Positions 1-6,468 of a DNA stretch of 6,548 bases are shown here, piece after piece. Source of the stretch: an uncultured Muribaculaceae bacterium. Its GTDB lineage: Bacteria; Bacteroidota; Bacteroidia; Bacteroidales; Muribaculaceae. The notes below the pieces were generated by a model. That model did no database searches, had not been told where the DNA came from, and worked only from the letters and a program-made list of their open reading frames with translations. The DNA is taken from positions 1-6,548 of the forward strand of contig CAJUAF010000039.1 in assembly GCA_910584365.1 (NCBI GenBank). Reading direction: 5' to 3'. A program made the position numbers and the translations under genes. How positions within the stretch are numbered: the stretch's first letter is position 1; the number at the start of each line of letters is the position of its first letter.

Positions 1-730
1 AGGAGCGCACGAACAGCGGCATCCTGGAATAACGGGATTTCTGTGAGCGTTTATGTGCCACGGTCGAGGCGAGTGCAGGTGTGTCGCTATTGCTGTCCCC
101 GAAGGTGCTGCTGTCGTTGTCCTGCAAATGATAGGTCTCGATAAGCTCTACGGCTGCCTGACGGTTCGAATAGCTGTTGTGCTTGGCAATGAAATCCGAG
201 ACAGGCAGAAGACTGGCGTCATAAAACTTGTTCCGGAATGTGACGGTCGAGCCGGACAATACGGTCAGATGCTCGTCCATCAGGCGTTGTTCGTAACGGC
301 ATTTCCCGGTCCGGAACAGCCGGATCATCGACACTCCGTTGACAATCCCGTGTTTCAGTTCCCGATTGAGGAACACGCGGCCAAGCGGAAGGACAACAGC
401 ACTTACATCCTCGGGCAACGCGGGACACTCCCTCTTTATCTCCTCAATCAGTTCCGCGGACAGGTATTCGTCGGCATCGAGGCGAAGCACCCACCGGGTC
501 TGTATATCAAGGTTATCAAGGGCCCAGTTGAACTGCGCCGCCTGATTCCCGGGCCACGGATGCACCACCACCTCGGCTCCCATCTCCCGTGCAATCCGGC
601 AGGTGCCGTCCGTCGACTCGCTGTCAACGATGACTACTCTCTCCGCCTCCAGCGGCCGCAACCGCTCCAGGCATCTGCTGATATGCAGCTCCTCATCCTT
701 TGTCAGAATTATGACAGTAATATCAAACAA
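1..730 (-). CDS. GT2-family glycosyltransferase (WaaE-like), 3' end beyond window
   Basis: An open frame of 243 codons runs from a TTG at 730 to the left edge without a stop, so the C-terminus is missing. The N-terminus reads MFDITVIILTKDEE, the opening beta strand of a GT-A fold family 2 glycosyltransferase. It is followed by VDSESTDGT (residues 35-43), a GNQAAQFNWAL segment (61-71) and the metal/nucleotide-binding DAD at 85-87 in LRLDADEYL. RLF around 137-139 and the late QKSRYSRMPLF stretch also match bacterial surface-glycan GT2 enzymes of the WaaE/KdtX-like group. It probably adds one sugar to a lipid-linked repeat unit at the cytoplasmic membrane; donor and acceptor cannot be told. The open stretch begins after a TGA inside the preceding gene and contains no ATG or GTG, so TTG at 730, placed exactly where the family starts, is the best start. 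A Ser/Asp-rich linker lies at residues 204-217. The gene is GC-rich, unlike the next gene upstream. Confidence 0.88.
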   Translation of the reverse strand, partial: MFDITVIILTKDEELHISRCLERLRPLEAERVVIVDSESTDGTCRIAREMGAEVVVHPWPGNQAAQFNWALDNLDIQTRWVLRLDADEYLSAELIEEIKRECPALPEDVSAVVLPLGRVFLNRELKHGIVNGVSMIRLFRTGKCRYEQRLMDEHLTVLSGSTVTFRNKFYDASLLPVSDFIAKHNSYSNRQAAVELIETYHLQDNDSSTFGDSNSDTPALASTVAHKRSQKSRYSRMPLFVRS

Positions 731-752
731 AACAAAGATGTCTAATTGGGAA

Positions 753-1268
753 TTAAGCTTTAAATAAGTTGGTATAAAACGCTTTTTTATCTTGCCAACT
801 CATCAATTTTGTGTTGTGTACCGAATTTTTGATTTTTGCTAAGTAATCATCGGTAGTTTTTATGAATCTTGCAGGTACACCTGCATATACAGAGTCGGAT
901 GGGATATCTTTTGATACAATGGAACCTGCGCCTATGATCACATTATTGCCAATCGTCACTCCTGGAAGAATAATACAATTTGTCCCTATATAGACATTAT
1001 TACCGATGTTGATTGGCTTTATAATGTCCCATTCCGGATGTGAATCTCTGAAAATCCATACGGCTCCGTCATGTGTCTCAAAATGAGTACGTGTAGCTGA
1101 GACATGATTCCCGATTGTGACAAGATATGGTTCTGATGAACATGTACAATCTATCAGGCGGCAATTATGACCTTTATTAATATGATCGATATATTTACCC
1201 CCCCCATTGCAATTTAACTTGCATATTATCAGGAGTTTGTGGTATATTCGTCTTATGGTGGACAACAT
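753..1268 (-). CDS. Hexapeptide-repeat O-acetyltransferase (CatB/maltose acetyltransferase-like)
   Basis: This 171-residue protein has a short amphipathic N-terminus and then a left-handed beta-helix of hexapeptide repeats. SSEPYLVTIGNHV lies at 44-56, followed by THFETHDGAVWIF (61-73) with H66 as the likely catalytic histidine. The repeats INIGNNVYIGTNCIILPGV (86-104) and TIGNNVIIGAGSIVSKDIP (105-123) lead to the closing VYAGVPARFIK (128-137). Family members transfer an acetyl group from acetyl-CoA to a sugar hydroxyl, here presumably on the repeat unit or its precursor in the cytoplasm. I chose ATG at 1268, 41 bases after the DUF616 stop. An in-frame ATG at 1397 would overlap that gene by 88 bases and add residues that do not look like the family. 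Codons 22-24 (Gly-Gly-Gly) are encoded by a run of eight G, a possible slippage site. The segment between this run and the first repeat looks a few residues shorter than I would expect, but the frame is the same on both sides. The gene is AT-rich. Confidence 0.87.
   Translation of the reverse strand: MLSTIRRIYHKLLIICKLNCNGGGKYIDHINKGHNCRLIDCTCSSEPYLVTIGNHVSATRTHFETHDGAVWIFRDSHPEWDIIKPINIGNNVYIGTNCIILPGVTIGNNVIIGAGSIVSKDIPSDSVYAGVPARFIKTTDDYLAKIKNSVHNTKLMSWQDKKAFYTNLFKA
1198..1205 (-). repeat. Eight-G homopolymer inside an acetyltransferase gene
   Basis: The plus strand shows eight consecutive C (eight G in the coding sense) in an AT-rich gene, covering codons 22-24 of the acetyltransferase. 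With eight G the frame is open. Nine G would give GGG GGG GGG TAA, stopping at codon 25. Seven G would lead to a TGA after about 16 codons. Length change by slippage would therefore switch the gene off. That such switching occurs here is inference; homopolymer miscounting during sequencing is also possible. Confidence 0.75.
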
Positions 1269-1309
1269 AAGGAAAAGAGGTTTTAACTTAAAATTAGGCG
1301 GATTTATGA

Positions 1310-2086
1310 TTAGGTACGGACATTGTCGGGGAAATATCGGCCAGACATTAGACGCATCAATAGCTGATTTCTGATTCGTTTGAGTTTCTTTATACATCTC
1401 TTTCCGAATGAGAGTCTCTTAGGATGCCAGAAGCAGTTCAGTTCAGAAGTATTCCGGGCACAAATATCTGACGGAAAAATCAGTTCGGGATGTATTGACT
1501 GTTGCCAATAGACAAAACAGAGTGACAGTTGGTCCCGATGACAGATATTATGAAATTGTTTCCACCAGCTTTCCATGGCCCGTATAACGGCAGGGTGATT
1601 ATGCTTACGAAAAATCACGTTATTTTCATATAGCCCCCAATGTGTGGGATATTTCCTTGATTTCAGTTGTTTCCATTGTCGGGATAATACAAAAATAGAT
1701 TCCAAACCTTTGTCACAACATTCCAAAATTTCTTTGTAGATGCAATCCCGTATGGGATGGTTTACATTTGCAATAAGTACATCGTGCTGAATCAATGACT
1801 CAAGACGGTTATAAAACTTTGCATTATTGATTTGTAGATTAGCGTCAATATACAGGCTGTATTCATATTCCGACAGACATTCGTTAGGGAGAATCTTAGG
1901 ATAGCGGGATTTGAAGATCGGATTATTCCCTGAGTATGGAATAGGAAGAACATTCCAGACGCCATTCTGTCCAAGGGGCAAACAGTCTGAGAAACATATG
2001 TAATCCCAGTCTGGATGTACCGCAATCGGTTGTCTTAATTCATCGTAGCCGCCTGTAAGGCAGGTGTATATTACTTTATGTTTCAT
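1310..2086 (-). CDS. DUF616 family protein (TOD1/MUCI70-like putative glycosyltransferase)
   Basis: The 258-residue product begins VIYTCLTGGYDEL (5-17), the typical start of DUF616, followed by DWDYICFSD (26-34). SLYIDANLQI (77-86) takes the place of a GT-A acidic motif. NHPIRDCIYKEI (109-120), the LYENNVIFRKHNHP stretch (152-165) and the WW and HRDQLS motifs (174-188) are the conserved later blocks. DUF616 is annotated as glycosyltransferase-like; plant members such as MUCI70 are tied to pectin and mucilage synthesis, while the related TOD1 was reported as a ceramidase. Here the context favours sugar transfer during polysaccharide assembly, but the reaction is unknown. The C-terminal 30 or so residues are rich in Lys and Arg. 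The ATG at 2086 overlaps the TAA of the broken ATP-grasp gene by one base (TAATG), suggesting translational coupling, so the upstream frameshift could affect its expression. The gene is AT-rich, with no Shine-Dalgarno sequence. Confidence 0.85.
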   Translation of the reverse strand: MKHKVIYTCLTGGYDELRQPIAVHPDWDYICFSDCLPLGQNGVWNVLPIPYSGNNPIFKSRYPKILPNECLSEYEYSLYIDANLQINNAKFYNRLESLIQHDVLIANVNHPIRDCIYKEILECCDKGLESIFVLSRQWKQLKSRKYPTHWGLYENNVIFRKHNHPAVIRAMESWWKQFHNICHRDQLSLCFVYWQQSIHPELIFPSDICARNTSELNCFWHPKRLSFGKRCIKKLKRIRNQLLMRLMSGRYFPDNVRT

Positions 2087-2978
2087 TAGGTTAATGGTAA
2101 TTTAATCCATTGGCCGATATGCTTTTCCCATTCTGCTGGAATAAAAGGTCTATGTCCAGAGCCCGGGAAAAAGGTTATTTCACCAAAAAATATATGATCT
2201 TTGCAATAATAAAAATCAATGCGTACAAAGGGGATATTTGCTGAAAGTAATTCGGCGCAAGAGATCATTTCGTTTAAGACTGTTTTAGGAGGCAATTTTA
2301 CACGTTCTGGCCGTGAAGGAAGTAATACCTCTCTAAATGGAGCGATTGTTGCGTCAGGCCAGAAATACGTGGCCCCGTGTGAAGAAGACCTATCATAATC
2401 TACCTTGAAGAATTTTACTTTGCCATTAAAACAGAAAAATTTGTAATCGTTTAATTCACCTCCCAGAGCATCTTCTTTATATTCTTCTGCTATAATGCGT
2501 GGAGGAACGTGTTTATACGGCCACTCGCGAAGAGTTTTATACACATCATATTTTAATTCCTTATCCAGAAATAATAAAGTATCTGCAATATTTAAATTAT
2601 CATTGATTATCTTAACTCCACCACTATGTGGGTTGTCTTCAGTACAAATCGGGCAGGCAGTTTTTCCCAGGTTATGTCTTCAGGTTTATTCCATACTCCA
2701 AGCGTCGGAATAATATATGATTCTCCAATGACAGAAGATACATAATTTTTAGCTGCATATTTATCAACCATAATGGTATATTCCGGTTGACGATTATTCA
2801 GTTTAAGCCATTGTAATTTTTCACAAAAAGTGGAAGGATTGTCAAGATTTAAATTGTAGCCATGAAATCGTTTGAATAACCTTTTGACTACTATTGTGTC
2901 TGGCAGATAGTAGATAATTCTCCATGCATTTTTTGAGAGAATCCGTCGTAAAATCCTAAACATATTTTTAGCTGTCAT
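2086..2978 (-). pseudogene. TupA-like ATP-grasp protein, frameshifted by a one-base deletion
   Basis: Two overlapping-phase pieces together make one TupA-like ATP-grasp protein (Pfam family ATPgrasp_TupA). The first, from ATG at 2978, carries NPSTFCEKLQWLKL (47-60), MVDKYAAKNYV (70-80) and RFVLKTTH (110-117), then runs into TAA at 2607-2609. The second frame continues at once with SGGVKIIND, then LREWPYKHVPPRIIAEEY, DYKFFCFNGKVKF, FVRIDFY and FFGEITFFPGSG. The family normally reads TTHDSGG or TTHNSGG at this join. Here only AT remains between CAC (2628-2630) and AGT (2623-2625), so one base of that codon is missing. The span of 893 bases becomes 298 codons with one base restored, about the usual family length. 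TupA is named for teichuronopeptide synthesis and is thought to join an amino acid or peptide to a polysaccharide. As sequenced, the product would be 123 residues and lack most of the ATP-grasp core. No ATG restarts the second half near the break. Recent decay, slippage or a sequencing error could each explain this. Confidence 0.88.
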
Positions 2979-2999
2979 AGTAGTTGATTTATAAGTTGT

Positions 3000-4076
3000 T
3001 TACATCAGTGTATCTTTAATCATATATGTTCGATACCACCGTGCGAAGTTACGAAGACCATCCCGAAGACTTATTGACGGTTTAAAGTCGAAATCTTCCT
3101 GTAAGGGAGTGACGTCCGCATAGGTGATTGGCACATCTCCAGGTTGCATCGCAACCAGTTCCTTATGTGCTTCGAAATTGAAATTTTCCGGCAGGACTCC
3201 GGCAGCTACGAGTTCTTCCTGAAGAATATTGACGAAATCCAGAAGATTTTCCGGATTATTGTTTCCTATATTGTAAAGTTTATATGGAGGGATGGGAAGC
3301 CCATCTTCACCGTTGCGTTTGTTAGGAGCTTTCTGCATGACACGGATAACACCTTCCACGATGTCATCAATGTAAGTGAAATCGCGTTTACAGTTTCCGT
3401 AATTGAAGATGCGTACAGTTTCTCCTTTTAGGAATTTTTCAGTGAAACCGAAATAAGCCATATCAGGCCGTCCGGCCGGCCCGTAGACAGTGAAAAACCG
3501 AAGACCTGTGGATGGAATATTATAAAGTTTACTGTATGCATGAGCCATAAGCTCATTGCTTTTTTTAGTGGCGGCATACAGAGAGACGGGATTGTCAACT
3601 TTGTCGTCTGTGCTGTATGGAACTTTGCTGTTGGACCCGTATACAGAACTGCTTGACGCATAGACCAAATGGGTGAATCCGCTGTCAGGATCAGAGACTA
3701 ATTTACGACAGCCTTCCAATATATTGAAAAAGCCTGTAATGTTACTCTCTATATATGCGTCGGGATTAATTATAGAATATCTCACACCGGCTTGCGCTGC
3801 GAGATTGACGACAATTTCAGGTTTGAAACGGGAAAAAATGTCCAATATCGCCTGCTTGTCTGCAATATTGCCTTTGATGAATTCCCAGTTTGAATCGGGT
3901 AATTTTCTCGTAAGATTTTCAATCTCGCCAAGGCGTTCAAGTTTAATGGCGGGATCATAGTAGTCATTAAGGTTGTCTATTCCGACAATAGAGATTGTAG
4001 GGATTGTCTGAAAGAGTCTTTTTACAAGATTTGCTCCGATAAAGCCGGCTGCGCCGGTCACTAATACTTTTTTCAT
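3000..4076 (-). CDS. NAD-dependent epimerase, UDP-glucuronate 4-epimerase type
   Basis: This is a 358-residue extended SDR enzyme. The Rossmann motif GAAGFIG is at 8-14 and VGIDNLNDYYD at 31-41 binds the NAD ribose. AAQAGVRYS (93-101) is typical of UDP-glucuronate 4-epimerases of the LpsL/CapI/WbpP-like group. The catalytic set is SSSSVYG (141-147) with Tyr167 and Lys171 in YAATK. GLRFFTVYGPAGRPDMA (191-207) and RDFTYIDD (231-238) form the substrate side, and MQPGDVP with ITYAD near the C-terminus is also family-typical. The expected reaction is interconversion of UDP-GlcA and UDP-GalA in the cytoplasm, supplying a uronic acid donor to the neighbouring glycosyltransferases. Action on UDP-GlcNAc/GalNAc or their uronates cannot be excluded from sequence. 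The length is full and nothing is broken. The start at 4076 is preceded by an A/T-rich stretch without a Shine-Dalgarno sequence, and 35 bases separate it from the previous gene. Confidence 0.92.
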   Translation of the reverse strand: MKKVLVTGAAGFIGANLVKRLFQTIPTISIVGIDNLNDYYDPAIKLERLGEIENLTRKLPDSNWEFIKGNIADKQAILDIFSRFKPEIVVNLAAQAGVRYSIINPDAYIESNITGFFNILEGCRKLVSDPDSGFTHLVYASSSSVYGSNSKVPYSTDDKVDNPVSLYAATKKSNELMAHAYSKLYNIPSTGLRFFTVYGPAGRPDMAYFGFTEKFLKGETVRIFNYGNCKRDFTYIDDIVEGVIRVMQKAPNKRNGEDGLPIPPYKLYNIGNNNPENLLDFVNILQEELVAAGVLPENFNFEAHKELVAMQPGDVPITYADVTPLQEDFDFKPSISLRDGLRNFARWYRTYMIKDTLM

Positions 4077-4111
4077 GAATTGATGAAGTTTAATAATGGT
4101 AATTATTGCTT

Positions 4112-5146
4112 TTAGATATTATTTGGGGCCTGCATTGTCCTGACTACCCGTTCTGTAGAGAATACCGATCTTAGAAGAAGATCGGCCATTCTCCATTGGT
4201 GCTTGCGCAGGAAGTACCCTAATAGTTTATGCCAGGGGAGGTTGTAATAATCGGTGGGATTTTTGATCCAATCTTCTGCAAAAAGATGGTATTTCCGAAG
4301 CCACTCGATACGCTGTTTACTGGAAAGTTTTCTTGAAGAGCGATATATGGTGTAAATGGCAAAAAGAATACTGAAAGTCTGCCCGATGCGAACATGATCC
4401 TCTATTTCACCTTCGGTAAGTTCTTTCCAGAACTGTTCCTGGAGCGAAAAGGAATAACGCATGGCCTTGAGATACTCTTCACCGAGAAATTTAGCCGAAG
4501 TGTTACCGAATCCGAGATTATAATTATAGAAATGATAATCGACAATCCTTATGGTACGTGCTTTGCCGAAACAGTTGAAATTAAAATTAAAATCTTCGTT
4601 AAGCAGATATTGAGGATTGAAACCGTACCCATTGTCTCTAATGAACGAGGTTTTATAGAATTTGCTCCATACAGGACCTAACACATCGTTTCCGTATTTG
4701 CGAAGAAACTCCACGTGGGACTCGGTTTTGTATTTCAGTGTCATTGTTGGGCCATAGTCCATTTTATTGGTCTTACTGCCTCGGGAATGTCTGATATATG
4801 GAGTGACAATTATATCGGGAGACTGTTGTTCGTCAAAATCTTTGAAGATGTATTCGAAAGCTCCCGGCTCCATCCAGTCATCTTGGTCGGAAAATGTGAT
4901 ATATTCTCCGGCCGCCAACGATATTCCGAGATTGCGAGTAGGGGAGACTCCTTCGTTCTTTTTATCAATGAACCGGATTTGCGGGTATTTATATGCGTAA
5001 GACTGGCATATGTGGGCAGAATTATCCTTAGAGCCATCATTTATAAGTATTATCTCGAATTCTCCTTTTTGTGAAAGGATGGAATCCAGACATTTTCTTA
5101 GAGCCTCTCCGGCATTGTATACCGGAATAATAACAGAAAGTTGCAT
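4112..5146 (-). CDS. GT2-family glycosyltransferase
   Basis: The 344-residue product opens with MQLSVIIPVYNAGEAL and shows the GT-A fold motifs in order: LINDGSKDNS (34-43), NEGVSPTRNLGI (64-75), and SDQDDW (86-91), whose acidic residues should bind metal and the sugar nucleotide. VWSKFYK (159-165) and LNEDF (182-186), equivalent to the usual (G)ED-F catalytic-base region, follow. The C-terminal 130 residues have no motif I can name and are rich in aromatic and basic residues, possibly for membrane association. It probably transfers a hexose or related sugar to the growing lipid-linked unit. The start at 5146 lies two bases after the stop of the WcaF-like gene and matches the family's N-terminus; an in-frame start at 5233 would add 29 residues overlapping that gene and is rejected. 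This is the first AT-rich gene after the GC-rich right flank. Confidence 0.92.
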   Translation of the reverse strand: MQLSVIIPVYNAGEALRKCLDSILSQKGEFEIILINDGSKDNSAHICQSYAYKYPQIRFIDKKNEGVSPTRNLGISLAAGEYITFSDQDDWMEPGAFEYIFKDFDEQQSPDIIVTPYIRHSRGSKTNKMDYGPTMTLKYKTESHVEFLRKYGNDVLGPVWSKFYKTSFIRDNGYGFNPQYLLNEDFNFNFNCFGKARTIRIVDYHFYNYNLGFGNTSAKFLGEEYLKAMRYSFSLQEQFWKELTEGEIEDHVRIGQTFSILFAIYTIYRSSRKLSSKQRIEWLRKYHLFAEDWIKNPTDYYNLPWHKLLGYFLRKHQWRMADLLLRSVFSTERVVRTMQAPNNI

Positions 5147-5148
5147 AT

Positions 5149-5679
5149 TTATTTGATGATTCGTTTTTTGATGACTTGAGCCGGATTCCCCCCGAGAACC
5201 GTATAGGGAGTGGTGGACCGGAAAAGACAGCATCGGGCTCCAAGCACGCAGCCGTCGGCGACGGCGACTCCCGGACCGACGAAGCAGTCGGCGGCGATCC
5301 AGACTTTGTCGCCGACGGTAATCGGTCGGCTGACGAGGGGGAGCATCGGGGAGGATATATCGTGGGATGCGGTGCAGAGGAAGCTACCCTGGGATATTAC
5401 GGAATCGTCGCCGACGGTAATCGGGGCCTTGTTGTAGAGTTCTGTATGCGGACCGATGCAAGCCCGTCCGACGCTGAGATTCCAGGGAGCGTAGATTTTA
5501 CAGGAGGAATAGACCAGGGCATCTTTCCCGATTCTGGCGCCGAAAAGCCGCAGCAGCCCGTGGCGCCAGCCGCGGCACATTGACCCGGGAAAGAGGCGGA
5601 AAAGGGAGGCGTTGACAAGCGCCCAGATGATCCGCCTGGCCCGGTGGGGTTTAGGTTCTGTATAGTCCGAAAGGTTCAT
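5149..5679 (-). CDS. WcaF-like putative colanic-acid-type O-acetyltransferase
   Basis: This 176-residue left-handed beta-helix acyltransferase starts MNLSDYTEPKP and has a hydrophobic/basic segment (RRIIWALVNASLFRLFPGS, 15-33), as in WcaF-type enzymes. RLFGARIGKDALVYSS (44-59), IYAPWNLSVGRACIGPHTELYN (62-83) and ITVGDDSVISQGSFLCTASHD (87-107) form the first coils, with H106 the likely catalytic histidine. PITVGDKVWIAADCFVGPGV (119-138) and the closing LGGNPAQVIKKR (162-173) complete the family pattern. It should acetylate a sugar of the repeat unit with acetyl-CoA. The length agrees with the family. Its ATG overlaps the TGA of the preceding GT2 by four bases (ATGA, 5676-5679), a translational-coupling arrangement. 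The gene is GC-rich (41 of 60 bases are G or C at 5221-5280), in sharp contrast with the next gene downstream. Confidence 0.92.
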   Translation of the reverse strand: MNLSDYTEPKPHRARRIIWALVNASLFRLFPGSMCRGWRHGLLRLFGARIGKDALVYSSCKIYAPWNLSVGRACIGPHTELYNKAPITVGDDSVISQGSFLCTASHDISSPMLPLVSRPITVGDKVWIAADCFVGPGVAVADGCVLGARCCLFRSTTPYTVLGGNPAQVIKKRIIK

Positions 5680-6467
5680 CGGTTGCGCAGAAATGTATAG
5701 AGGGGATTGAGATAACGTTTCGTGTAGCGCGCTCCCAGCAGGAGGCCGGTCAGCAGACCGGTGCGGAGCGGTCCCCAGGCGAGGACTTCCCGCCTCACGC
5801 GGTTGGCTTCCCGGAGTCCCTGGTCCTGGTTGGTGTTGGATACACCGCTGATATCGAAATCAGAGATGCACAGATCGAGTCGCAGGGCGTCGTACCGGCT
5901 CCTGACAAGGGTCTCGAGAGTCAGACGGTAATCGGCGGCGATGCGGAAGGACTCGTCATAAACCAGATTGTTCTTCTTCAGGAAAGCGAGGTTATAGAAC
6001 GTTGACTGATGGGAAGCAACCGGCCCATACCAGATTTTGTCAGGCTGGCGAGAAGGCTTGACGCCGAATGTCCTGGTTTCGCCCAGGCACTCGCGGTAAT
6101 GTCCGTAGACCATTGCCGGCAACTGCTCTTTTCCCACAATGGATTCCACCACCTTTCGGACGACATCATGGTCTGAAAATCTGTCGCCTGAGTTCATGAA
6201 GATGATGTAATCTCCCGTAGCCGCCCGCAGACCTTTGTTCATCGCGTTATAAATGCCCGAATCTTTCTCGCGGATATAAATGTCAATATCGGATGACTGG
6301 CGTTCAAGTAGTTCCGATGTCCCGTCTGTCGAAGCTCCGTCTACAACGATGTACTCGATGTTAGCCCGGGCAGTCTGCGAACCGACACTTCCGACTGTCG
6401 CAAGAATATGATCCGCATCGTTGAACACAATAGTGACGACCGAAATTTTTATATTTTTCGAATGCAT
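5676..6467 (-). CDS. GT2-family glycosyltransferase with NSGD-type site (WcaE-like subgroup)
   Basis: The 263-residue product begins MHSKNIKISVVTIVFNDADH and carries EYIVVDGASTDGT (38-50), IREKDSGIYNAMNKGL (65-80) and FMNSGDRF (90-97). The NSGD at 92-95 stands in for the classic DXD and, with HQSTF (153-157) and FRIAADYRL (174-182), marks the GT2 subgroup that includes colanic acid WcaE. The role is presumably addition of one sugar of the repeat unit; donor and linkage are not predictable. The C-terminal region (231-263) is basic and partly hydrophobic. The start at 6467 is chosen because the preceding gene's TAA ends at 6469, one base upstream, and because the motif spacing fits. A TTG at 6545 in the same frame only extends into the coding sequence of that gene. 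An A-rich stretch replaces a Shine-Dalgarno sequence. Confidence 0.92.
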   Translation of the reverse strand: MHSKNIKISVVTIVFNDADHILATVGSVGSQTARANIEYIVVDGASTDGTSELLERQSSDIDIYIREKDSGIYNAMNKGLRAATGDYIIFMNSGDRFSDHDVVRKVVESIVGKEQLPAMVYGHYRECLGETRTFGVKPSRQPDKIWYGPVASHQSTFYNLAFLKKNNLVYDESFRIAADYRLTLETLVRSRYDALRLDLCISDFDISGVSNTNQDQGLREANRVRREVLAWGPLRTGLLTGLLLGARYTKRYLNPLYTFLRNR

Positions 6468-6468
6468 T

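Larger units (their letters stand above)
731..5148. other. AT-rich gene cassette within a GC-rich polysaccharide locus
   Basis: Hand counts of single 60-base lines give 19/60 GC at 2581, 20/60 at 4501, 23/60 at 3481 and 24/60 at 1741. Outside the segment they give 41/60 at 541, 41/60 at 5221 and 37/60 at 6061. The change coincides with the junctions of the flanking genes. The segment holds one GT2, the epimerase, the broken TupA-like gene, the DUF616 gene and the CatB-like acetyltransferase. Acquisition as a block by recombination is inferred; I found no repeats, integrase or insertion sequence at the borders. Confidence 0.65.

Noticed and set aside
53..745. Long plus-strand open frame of 230 codons
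   Set aside because: It lies entirely antisense to the GT2 gene at 1-730, which has clear family motifs. Its own translation has no recognisable domain, and GC-rich coding DNA often leaves such open antisense frames.
724..745. Possible Bacteroidota promoter (TTTG / TAnnTTTG-like) before the third GT2
   Set aside because: Only a CATCTTTG near-match is present, with no convincing -33 partner at a sensible distance. The close gene spacing favours read-through transcription.
1269..1397. N-terminal extension of the CatB-like acetyltransferase to an ATG at 1397
   Set aside because: It would overlap the DUF616 gene by 88 bases, and the added residues do not resemble acetyltransferase N-termini. 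ATG at 1268 gives the usual family length.
2086..2544. Second half of the TupA-like gene as an independent gene starting at GTG 2544
   Set aside because: The same frame continues unbroken upstream to the SGG motif next to TTH, with family-typical residues before the GTG. It is therefore the downstream part of a frameshifted gene, not a separate one.
4077..4111. Possible terminator or promoter in the 35-base gap before the epimerase
   Set aside because: The gap is A/T-rich but forms no stable stem-loop with a T run that I can see, and it contains no clear promoter motif.
5147..5233. N-terminal extension of the middle GT2 to 5233
   Set aside because: The extra 29 residues overlap the end of the WcaF-like gene and precede the standard GT2 opening strand. 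ATG at 5146 is two bases after the previous stop.
5176..5583. Plus-strand frame of 135 codons, Gly/Asp-rich
   Set aside because: It is antisense to the WcaF-like acetyltransferase in a GC-rich stretch. The apparent composition is the complement of the hexapeptide repeats.
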